Position numbers and translations under genes: made by a program. Positions 36,567 through 47,500 of a stretch of DNA of 64,000 nt are shown here, piece by piece. The DNA is from Acorus gramineus (lineage: Eukaryota > Streptophyta > Magnoliopsida > Acorales > Acoraceae), in NCBI GenBank assembly GCA_030737835.1, contig CM060852.1, forward strand, positions 10,801,065-10,865,064, in the 5' to 3' direction. Numbering within the stretch: the stretch's first letter is position 1; the number at the start of each line of letters is the position of its first letter. Below the pieces are notes generated by a model. That model ran no database searches. It saw nothing but the letters and a program-made list of their open reading frames with translations, and had not been told where the DNA came from.

Positions 36567-39500
36567 CTACAGCACTTCCATCTTCAACAGCCCGTCATCC
36601 TCTCTACGACACACCCTCGATTCAGTGTAAACCATCCCGGGCCGACAGAGGTACCCCTTCTCCGGCGCGCAGTGCTCGTCCCTCGAGCAAATACAGAGCC
36701 CCTCAAGAGCGCACCCCTTCTTCTCAACAGTCAGGGCCTTCCCGCGCAACCCCAACACCGCATCCGTCCAGTCGGAAGAGAACAATCCCTCCGGGTCGTA
36801 CTTCTCCATCGCCTTGACGAACAGGTCCCCCTTCGCCCCGAGTTTCTCCCTCATCCCTACAAATCCAACGTTCCGGTTCTTCCCCAGGTGAGGCATGCCT
36901 TTATATTTGAACAGCGCCATCTGCTCGATCTCCTCCAGTACGTCCTCGTCCAGCCGTGGATCAAGCGGGTCGTTGGACCGGTAGTACGTGATGTCAATGT
37001 CCACCGAGTCGGCCGTCTTCCCCAAATAAGCGGTTGAGGCCTTGATGAACCTCATTAGAAAGCCAGAGTAGAGTTCGACGCCGCACAGGGAGTCACGGTT
37101 GATGTCCCTCAGTTTCTTTACGTCGGAGATGAAGCTCGTGATGTTGGTTAATGGTATGCTCACGGTGGTCTGGTGGTAGCGCAACCCGTGGATCCGTCTG
37201 TCCCACCCGCACGTGGTGAGGAGGAGGTCATCCTTCCCGTTTAGACATGACCCTGTGCACAAAATCATGATCAAACTAACTAATGTGATGTTCATGTGAT
37301 ATTATCATTCTGGCATACCTGAAGTTTGCATGTCGCTCTGGTTACCGATCACCGGATATCCGGTGAACTCCAATAAACTTCCATCCCTGTTCTTGAGCCC
37401 AAGACCTGATTCGAGCAGAATAGTCACTTGCCCTGTCGACAACACGCATTTGCCGGATGGATTATGAGTCGCTTCCAACAACTCCTCTGTCACACCATAT
37501 CAAACATTTGGTAATTCATTCATTAGAGCACATTATATGTAGTTAGGGATTCACAGTGAGTACCAGTGGTTCGGATGCCCTCTATTATGAGGCGGGGCTG
37601 TGCCCGGAATCCGGTGAAGTCGTTCAGGCCAATCCCTTTGGTGGTGATGGGGACTCTGAAGTCGTCGCGGAAGACGACCCTGCCTTGTGAAGGGTACCAT
37701 GTGATGTCGCCGAATTCGGTCATTGATCCGAAGGCTGCGATTTGATTCTCGAAACCGTCGTCCCCCTCAACGCGGTTTGTGATGGAGCGCTTGAACATCG
37801 GCTCTAGTTGAAGTGTCACCTGAAAGAGCAGTAAATTTTATCTGTTAGCAAGCATTGTCTTCCAATCCTAATAACAAATTTGGGATTCGGTAATCATTCG
37901 GTGTGGATTTTATTCAGTACAGTTTCAATAGAGCAGGGTAAGTTTTTTTTTTCTTTTCTTTTGATGGGTAGCAAGGCAAAGTTAGTGCAGTTAGCATTAT
38001 GTTTATCCTTAGCATTAATGTTTATCCATGAACCATCCCCGGACTCATGGCGCGGCGATTGGGACACCTTCCCCCTTTAGGGGAGGAGTGAGGTTGAGTC
38101 CTGCTGTGAACGCAGGAAGAGAAAACATGTTGTTAGTCCCTTTAGGTACTGATGTATCTATGGACTCGCATGCCTAAGTTTCTGCAGCCATGTAGGGTGG
38201 GTTATTCAGAGGAGTCTTATGACTTGCACCCTATGCTCGGATACATTGCTTTTCTGTATATAAAAAAAAGATTATCCGTCAACCTGTGGATAGGTATTCA
38301 GATGCAGTCAGGCTGTGTCATCGTTATAATCATAACACTTTGCTGGTCTATCCATACAGTAAAAGCATTTAAATTTAGGATTAAAGTCACCTGTATCCCA
38401 GTAAACATAGGTAACCTATACAAGTCCATTTGAAAGTGGTGGCGGATACACGAGTCCTTTAAAACTAACAAAAATCTAATTATCGTTATTGGGTTAGAAT
38501 TTTATTCAAATTTAAAAGAATATTTTATCACCATGTAATTGTGCAAACACTATAATCTCCATAAATAATCATAAAAATAAATTAGTCTATGTAAAGATTA
38601 AATTATTCTTATAAGACTTTTTATGTTTCTTTCATTTCTATTGAGGTATTGATTGAAAATGATTAAAAATTTGAGGATAATCTAATCATTTCATGGTTAT
38701 AGGTTAAAGTTAAATATAATTGGTTGGGTTATGATTAATTTTGTTAAAACTAGAGATGTATATATGTATTTATGAGTTTTCAAAGATTTGTGTGTTTGTC
38801 CTAACTTTGATAAGAATTTATATGAGATTACTCATGTAATGTTTTTAAACTCTTAAATTTATTGATAAATTCCTTATTTGAATGTTCATTTATTCAACAT
38901 GGCCGAAATTTGTCCAACCCACGCATGGCGTGGTTGTTAGGACACCCCCATCACAGGGCGGATGCATGGTCGAAAGGACGAAAAGGGCAAAAAAACATGG
39001 CTGAAATTTAAACCATGTTTTTATCAAAAGCTTAATCATTTCATGCCAGATCGGCCATGTGTATGGATTCATTATTTATATCTCTAACAAACTGATGATG
39101 ATAATGATAGTAAGAATTAAAGACCAACTTTATTTATTTATACATATAAATATTTGGATAATGCATAATTGAAATCCAACTATTTCTCATTAAATGCAGG
39201 TAGACAGGTAAGAAAACATCAACCAAGATATTCATTTATTTCTATTTTTTGTATGGTCCGTTGGTGGTTGCATCTTCCATGAACATTTAAAAACATAAAA
39301 TCATTCATTGCTTATAAGACCTAAACTTTCGGTTAATCAATTCCGTAAGAAAATTATCTCCAAGTACAACCTAACACCATTTAACACCTTTGTCGATTAC
39401 TTATTAATGTAAAGACTTGTTGTGAACCGATCTTACTTGTTATGCCAACCAAAAAGCAGAAGAGCTGATAGAATTAGTTACAAATATATACACCAATATG

Positions 39501-42500
39501 ATGTCGCCGAATTAGGTCACCGATCCAAAAGCTGTGATTCGATTCTCGAAACCGTCGTCCCTCTCGACCCGGTTCGTGATCGAGCGCTTGAACATGGGCT
39601 CTAGTTGCAGAGTCACTTGAGAGAGCAGTAATTTTTTTTTTTCTTTTTTTCTGTTAGAAAAGCATTGGCTTTTGGCTTCTAATAACTAGTGTAGCTAGTA
39701 ACTAGTAACTGTAGTTAGCATTATTGTTTATCCATGAATGGGAATGCAATTCAAGTTGGACCTGGATACGTATTCACATGCAGTCAACCAGTGTCACCGT
39801 CCCTAAAATTATAACACTACAAATAGTGATGAGGGTTAACAATAGTAGGTTGGGTTATTAACTTATTGTTAAACTTTGTTGATAGCACAGGTGTATATGG
39901 ACTTTTGTGAGTTCTAAAATATTTGTATGTCTGTCCGTCTCAACTTTGATGAAAATTTATATGGGATTATCTTTATTTATAAGGACGTGAATGTTTTTAA
40001 ATCTTAAATTTATTGATATTTTTTCTTGTATAGATACATTGATTCAAGGTGATTGAAATATAAAGCATGTTATCCATCAAAAGCTGAATAATCATTTCAA
40101 GACGAAGATGATGATTATGATGCTGATAGTAAGAATTAAAGACTAACTTTTTTTTTATACATATTTGGATAGGAAAAAATCGATATAACTCTCAAAAAGT
40201 TAGTTAAATCAGTTTTAGTCTATGTAAAATTAAAAAATAGTCACAAGTTCATATGTCATTAGAAAAATATCGTTTCAATCCCTATCATCACCCCAACTAA
40301 TCTTGTACATGTTAACCCTAACTACACAATAAAAGTTACTAGAATACTCTCACTCTTATTTTCAAAAAATCGATATAGCTTCCTAGAAACTTATAAAAAT
40401 TGAAAAATGTCCCCAAAAAATTGGCAAATCTCCTTAAGTCTCTATTTCATTAGATAATATTTATTTTAGTCTCTACCATAACCAAAACTAACCATATCTT
40501 AGTTAATTGTAATTATACATGATAAATTATTGTAATACCCTTTCAAAATGTACTTGATAAATTACTATAATACACTAACTAGATTTGTGGTTGACTTTAA
40601 GGGGATTTACTGATTTTACTGAGACCTTTTTTTATTTTCATAAGTTTCTAGAGAGTTATATTGATTTTTTCCTTTTTTTATTGTTGGTGAGTAGAAGATA
40701 ACTAGAGAATTTTCAGGAAAAAAAAAACAGTGACATTGTTGTCATCAAAAGGACTAAATCGGATTTTTCGTATTTGTAGGGGCTTATTTGAATGTATTAA
40801 TTAGAGCAATTTAACTCATAAACTAAATGCGTTAATCATACGTACTTTCTAGAGACCTATGATGATTTTTCAATTTTACAGGGGCTAAAAAAGATTTAAC
40901 TAATTTTTCATAGAGTTATATCAATTTTTTCCATTTGGATAATGATAAATCAAATCCAACTCTTTCTCATCATATACAGGTAGACGGGTAAGAAAACATC
41001 AACTAAAATATCTATTTATATACATTTTTTTGTATAGTTGGTGGTTGCGTCTTCCATGAAAGTTTGTTTTTTTAAATATATCATTCATGCATACGGTGTA
41101 TGTAAAGCTACTCAATAATATTTTATATGGACTCTTAAGATCTAAACCTTCATTTAATCAATTCCGTGTCAAAATTGTCACCAACTACAACCTAACCTTT
41201 GTCGATGATTACTTACTTGGTTCTTCCATAAAAAAAAGCATTAAGCCAACTTAAAAGCGGTAGAGCTTTTCAAAAAAAAAAAAAAAACTTAAAAGCAGTA
41301 GAGCTAATAGAAATAGCTACAAATATATACACCAATATTACACACCTTATAAATTTACATAAGCATACAAGCATTCTTCTTAATCATTCACCAACCACCT
41401 AACAATTCTTTCAATGTATATATATACATATATCAAGGGAAAACAAACCATATATATGTAAATAATCTATAGATCGTGTATATACATGTGATCATATTTA
41501 TATGATTCTAGACCGTTCTAATCACCACTCAATCAGATCACAACCAAACAAAAAATGACATATTTCTTATCTATACTAAAATAGCTATTTATCTTAAAAT
41601 AACTTATATCATCATATCCAAACAAGGGTAGTCTTGGCTGGATGGGCCTACAGCCTGACCAATGTTAATTTTATATATAATTTTTATTATTACAATATTT
41701 TTTTATTTATACATAGAAAATCTTAAATCCATCATATTATTTATTTTAATGAAAGCACGTAATTTTATCTAAGGATTTATTTGGATTCACATATGGGCAT
41801 TTCAAAATTCCTAAAAAACTAAACTAAAAAAGAAAAATTTTAAAAACCATAAAAACTACGTTTTTAAAAGCTAAATTTTAAACATGATATCATAAGAACT
41901 ACTATTTAGCAAAACCTTATTTATCATATCTAGAGTAACTATTTTATTTCTAATAAAAAAAAATTAGCCTATCCAAAAAAAAATTAAATTAAAAATAAAA
42001 ACTTACTTGAGAGATAACCCCCAAGACACCAAGAGAAACCTTAGCCGCCAAGAGCTCTTCATTTCCCTCCACCAACTCCACCACCCTCGCATACTTACCA
42101 TCACCACCAGCACTTGTACTTGGAACCACTAACCTCACCCCAACGACGTACTCATGCACCGCCGGTCCCTTCCCACTCAACGAGCTCCCATGGGACCCAG
42201 TCCCGATCAACCCACCCAAAGTCATCCCCTCCCAATAGGGTGAGTGAGGCAAAGCCAACCCGTTCTCCGCCGCCGCATCGATGAGCCCTCGAAGGGTAAT
42301 CCCACCCCCTACAGTCATCCGACCCCTCAAAGGGTCCACGTTCATGACACTGTTTAGGTTTTCTGTGCTTATCACGAGCCCTTCCCCGTCCAGTCCGCCT
42401 GGGCACGACAGTTTGGGTATGCTGTGTGAGTGCACGGTGACCACCTTCATGTGTTGCTTCTTTTGGGAGGCGTCGGAGACCACGGAGAGGAGCTCGGACT

Positions 42501-42702
42501 CGTCGGCCGGGCGGGCGACGGAGGCGGCTTTACAGGTGGTTCTGTCTGGGTAGATGCCGTAGCCGTTGGTGACGGTGCAGTTGACGTCGCCGGCGTTGCA
42601 TGTCACGGTTGGGGGGGGAGGGGTTGCATGGATTAACGTACTGAGAAGTGTTGATAGGGTTAGTGTGAGGAGGAGATGATGATGAGACAAGTTGGTTTTC
42701 AT
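36567..42702 (-). CDS. GULLO: GULLO-type L-gulonolactone oxidase, copy B, intact
   Basis: Four exons: 42702-42007, 37819-37564, 37486-37319, 37252-36567, giving about 601 residues with consistent phase. Plant GULLOs oxidise L-gulono-1,4-lactone towards ascorbate, probably in the apoplast; activity of individual members is often weak. Features: signal peptide about 1-26; FAD-binding PCMH domain with [23 protein letters not shown] and [17 protein letters not shown] domain with [29 protein letters not shown] and GKNRNVGF; Cys-rich tail [20 protein letters not shown]. Length and domain order match the family. Intron 1 is 4.2 kb and contains a second, decayed exon 2 (39503-39618), which must be skipped. 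The leader directly before the ATG is (TA)n, 5' of it (CT)n on the coding strand. With copy A broken, this may be the only functional member here. Confidence 0.93.
38035..38271 (+). mobile_element. tRNA-derived SINE in intron 1 of GULLO copy B
   Basis: Nearly identical to 27701-27937, with the same boxes, A-tail and target duplication (38022-38034 and 38272-38284). Being at the same intron position, it was copied with the gene rather than inserted twice. Confidence 0.7.
39503..39618 (-). pseudogene. relict GULLO exon 2 inside intron 1 of copy B
   Basis: Reads like the first 38 codons of exon 2 (EPMFKRSITNRVE, then DDGFEN) but with TAA in place of the glutamate of the MTEFGD segment, and it stops abruptly at 39503. 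The splice acceptor has drifted from CAG to CAA, moving the AG by one base, so splicing there would also break the frame. The rest of the ancestral exon is missing. Sequence from 39620 to about 41340 is a diverged second copy of the intron. Confidence 0.85.
40172..40932. mobile_element. Mutator-like MITE in the older intron copy
   Basis: Ends GGAAAAAATCGATATAACTC and, inverted, GGAAAAAATTGATATAACTC (one difference). Flanked by a perfect 9-bp duplication atttggata (40163-40171 and 40933-40941). The younger intron copies read tatttggataatgc once, near 28825 and 39150, i.e. the empty site. About 761 bp, non-coding. Confidence 0.8.
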
Positions 42703-42705
42703 GGT

Positions 42706-42762
<57 letters not shown>
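42706..42762. repeat. (TA)n(GA)n microsatellite abutting the GULLO copy B start codon
   Basis: TA units from about 42706 to 42730, then GA units to 42762. On the coding strand the TA run ends 3 bases before the ATG at 42702, so the 5' leader itself is a microsatellite and likely variable in length. Confidence 0.85.
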
Positions 42763-42766
<4 letters not shown>

Positions 42767-42839
42767 TTAGTGAGAAGGATTGGCTTCCATGGAAGTAAGC
42801 TGGGACGTGGTGGAAGGTGTCTGGCTTTTTATATATCAT

Positions 42840-43730
42840 TGACCAACATATATGTTGCTCTAATGTGTTCAAAGAAGGGTTAAATTATATTGGATATGTT
42901 TGATTTAAATTGGGAACTATTGAAAAAGGAAGATAAGTATTGGGGGGCATCCGTTCCGACATTGGACATTTAGTTTTATCTTTTCTTTCATTTCAAAGTC
43001 CTATCTTTGAGGGTAAATATTAAATTAGTTTATGAATATATTAATTACCAATTTTTTCCATTCCCATATCGGACTTTTAGTTTAATCTTTTTTTCCACAT
43101 CAAAGTTTTATCTTTGACGGAAAATATTCTATTTTATAAATTAAAAAATTAAATTAGTTTATGGATGTTACCAATTTTCTCATGATGTTTACTTTATTTA
43201 ATAATGCATTATCTATTACTTACTTATTAAAGAGAAAGTGACACTGTTTTTTTCATTTTCATTTTTATTCTATCATAAATTTAGCAATTACTTATATCTA
43301 TTTATTCAAATTTTAAGATTTCAAATTAGATTTACATAAATCATAAATATATTTTTAGATTTGAAAATCAGATTTAAGAAAATCATATCAATATAATAAA
43401 ATTTTATTAATTAAAAATTAAAGATATTATTAAATCTATCTCAATGAATTTTTAAAAAGTTTGTCATGTTATTTTTATTATAATATAAAATAATATTACA
43501 TGCATGGTATACAAAATTACCATATATGTTGAATGCATGAAATGAGTTTTTTAAATAGTTCAATATTCTTTCGTCTATATTGTGTAATTCATATCAATAT
43601 TATAGTTACAAATAATATAATATAGAAGCACATAGGAATATGTATCTATTAATTTATTTAATAATTATTAAATTTTTGCATCATTTTATTATATTTTTTC
43701 AATATTATAACGCATGCTTTTAGCACATGT
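42840..43730. other. 5' flank of GULLO copy B, duplicated at 35.1-36.2 kb
   Basis: Aligns by eye over about 0.9 kb with the flank of copy A. It lacks the PIF-like MITE, the 43-bp tandem repeat and the 3-kb insertion. No gene inside. Confidence 0.7.
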
Positions 43731-43837
43731 ATATATAACTAATATATAAATAACAAGAAAATTGTGATCCCCTTTTATCTCTTCATGATCCTCACCATCC
43801 CATTATGTAAATTTTAATTAGATATTGAGATGAAGAA

Positions 43838-44056
43838 CGGGTTAGCTCTAACAAGCGTTGGGATAATTTGATTGTCCAACGCATTCGTAACTATTCAATC
43901 TTATAATTTTGAGATATATAAATTGATTGAATCCTAAAAATAAATATTTTAAAATTTAATTGTATTCTAAGTTTAATTTTAAAATTTTACAAAGTATTGA
44001 ACGGTCACGAATGCGTTGGATAATCAAATTGTCTAATACCTGTTGGACTTAACCCG
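43838..44056. mobile_element. MITE with long (about 60-bp) inverted repeats
   Basis: Left arm CGGGTTAGCTCTAACAAGCG and right arm (complement) CGGGTTAAGTCCAACAGGTA; further in, both contain AATTTGATT(G/A)TCCAACGCAT. The arms make up over half of the 219 bases, so the transcript would fold into a hairpin. Target duplication unclear. Confidence 0.65.
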
Positions 44057-44544
44057 ATTCCGTTGAGATGATAACTACGATGAATGATTTATCATATTTT
44101 ATCCGGTATTTTTAATATTTTATATTCTTGAGTAGAATAGTAAATCCGATTCAAATGAAAGTTTGATGCAATTTAATAATTAATTTAAACAAAAACCAAT
44201 ATAAGATTAGTTTACAGAATCAAATGAGCACAACTCCCCTCGTATTGCATATCTCTAAAATATATACAATTAAATATATAGCATGAGAGTTATAAAAGTG
44301 GACAATTCATAATTAAATTATATATCAAATGTTACAAAAGTGGAATCAGTCAAATCTTGTGAGTGCAAAACGTTGGACGACTTATAGAACTATTTAATTT
44401 TTTTTTCACTGTTTCAAAGAAACAGAGATTTCTTCATGCATTCACCCACTCATACAACCATTAGATAATCTAAAATTGAACTACACAACCTGAAAAATCA
44501 TGTAAATATGATCAAATGAAAGATTCACCAACACAGTGTGTCAT

Positions 44545-47500
44545 TTATAAAGGATTTTCAGAGATCCACCGTCGAAACATCGCCGAGCATTCTTTAGGCC
44601 TATACTCTGGAGCAGTGTGACCTCCACCCTAAAGTAGCAATCACCACTATGTATCATTTTTGTGTTTGTCTTCAATGTAATTTCTACCATACAAGATAGT
44701 CATAGAGCACATTTATCTTACCTTAATTGTTGCAAATGTTAAGTTGTTTGAATACATCCTTGTGAATCTGAAAAAGCCAACACCATCAATCATATAGCAA
44801 GTGCTTAATATTTTGAGATTGGATTGTTTATGAACTGATTCAAGTTCATTCTGATACTCACCCTGCAACTTGGCCATCCACAGACCATGGTCGCCAATCA
44901 TCGACAATGGAAAACCCCAACGATTTTATCCATGACTGTGTGCTTATATGTGGCACAATCATGTCATGATCACCACTGCGACGAGAGAGTGTTACAAAGA
45001 GAGTATTATTTATGAACAAACAAGTTTGGATAAGAGACTAAATGTAACTTCAAAACACCTGTACACTAGAGCTCGATAGCCTTTACTAGTGAGATTATGA
45101 TGATAATTCACCACGCTGTTTATAACCCTGACATAAGGTAAACTTTGATCGCACCTCTTCCATTGCCTAACTGTATCCTGTATTCATCAACCAAATCTTG
45201 ATCTAAATCGATTTAATTTGAATAGGTATAGCCAAAAAAAAAAGAATCTAAATTGATCACACCTCATGGACATGTAAAGCTCGTCTTACAGTCTCATCTT
45301 CTTGCCAGTAGTAAGAAAGCAAATAACCATAAGTCTGCATAAGCATAAGTAAAAACACATTAAACTAAAAAAACTGTTAGTTTTCAATCATGTCATGCGA
45401 TGGCAGAGAGAGAGAGAGAGAGAGAGTTACTCTGCATCCCACATTGAGAGGTAACTCCTCTCTCATATGCTCTGCAAGAGATCTTCTACCCACTAGGTCT
45501 CCTCTTGGCTTTGGGGCTATATAAAAGCATACTGGCTCCAAGATTTGGGCATCATTGATTCCTGAAACACACTGCATGGCAAGAATTTTATGAACTGGAT
45601 CTTTCATCCACATTGAAGTACAATCACATTTGGTGCACAGAAGGCCAACCTCATTCACCAAGTCGATGCACTTTGCACATTGTTCATTAGAAGGATTCAC
45701 ATATTTCCCATTGCAGCTTCTCTTTGTCAACTGTTCAGGGCAACAAACATGATTGAAAGTTGAAGGGAAATGAATAGAATTGGAATTCAAGTTTTTATTC
45801 TATTAATTGGCCATGTGTGGCCCATTAAAGGGTGAGATGAGAGAAAATGCAATGCGTTGTGTGCTTCTATGTGAGTATAATTCTTACATACCATGACTTG
45901 TTTTAATTAAAATTTCGTATGACTGGAGAGGGACAAAACACACAATATATAAAAAATGATTAAGAAATGAAATCACCTCATAAAATTCGTCAGGTATGAG
46001 ACCCATCCCATGACAATATGGAATTTTTGCCTGGTCATCAAAGTCTCTATCTGTTACTGGATTCCCAAGCAAATAACCCTGAATGCATTGGCAGAGTATA
46101 TGAACAACAAATAAGGACTTTCCACAGCATGACCTTTTCTTTTATGTATAAGTCAAATGCAATACACATGATTGAAGAAATTTTAGACAAGAGCAACAGC
46201 ATAAGGGCAACACCATGCCTGCTATCAATCAATGGTGTAGACTAATCCCCACAATAATAGAATAATTGATCATGTGATAACACAAATTTGAGTTGCTAAG
46301 AGATCTTGTATCTTATTTGTTTTCTATAATGAATTATTCACCTTCTCCTCCGTGGATGTAGACAAGCCACCCAACCTCATACAGATTTGTGTTATGTTGT
46401 GTGCTTTGTTTGGTTTTCATAGGAGACATTATCAACTTCTACAAATCCTTTGGCATCGGATTTGATTGTCACATGAAATCACACTCTATAGGGAAAAAAG
46501 AGGATGAAAGATGAGGGCTATAAAAAGAATCACATACCTTGAGATTGAACCGTGGTTCATCTCCCACTTCAATACCTAAAAGAAAGAACAAAAAAAATTA
46601 ATCTCATGAAATCATCCTGGTGACTTACACAAGAAGCAGAGAATGACAGAATTTTAATTATTAATTTGATCAACGCCATCATAAATGAAATCCTGCTGTT
46701 TTTGGTACGAAAAAAAGATGGATTAAACATGATAATCAAAGATTACCATTTGATATCTCTTGAGTGAGAACTGGGACTGTGATGCCAGAATATGAATCAC
46801 CACCAATGTATAGAGAATTTGAGAGGAACTCAGGATGATCAGCAAACCACTGGAACAAGAACAATCAAACATTGTTGTTAGACCAACTATTCAATTAATG
46901 ATATTCTTCTTTCGCATTTTTAAGTATATAATCAATTTTACCTTTATCAAAAACTGGTAGACTTCCTTAGATGATCTAAGATCATTGGTTGCATAACTTT
47001 TCAAGCGTTTCGAATACGAGTATCCGGTCCCAATCGGGGCGTCGATGTAAATGATATTAGCAACCTAAGCAGTGATATTAGTTTAGAGAAACACTATATT
47101 CATAGGAATTAAGGGAGAGAAAAAAAGTCAGGGACAATGATTTGGCACCTTTGTCCATGAATTTGGGTTGTTCACTAAATTGGGCAAGCTCCCATTGTAC
47201 TCCTCAACATTAAAAATTACAGGACCTACAAAATTGAAATAATAAGCTCACAAGTAAGTCATCAACTTGCCACAAAATTTGAGTTTCATCATCTGGCCAT
47301 GAAAGTACTAAGCTTTCAATACTATAACATTGAGACCCATATGGTTCAGGTGATGACATGCATTATTCATATTCAAGGCTAAACCTAGAGTACATATTGT
47401 TAAAAATTATCGAAACTTAAATGGTAAGACTCAATAGTTGAAAGTGGCATTAGAGCTTACAATGTAATTCATAATTAAAAATAGAGCATTGATACACAAT

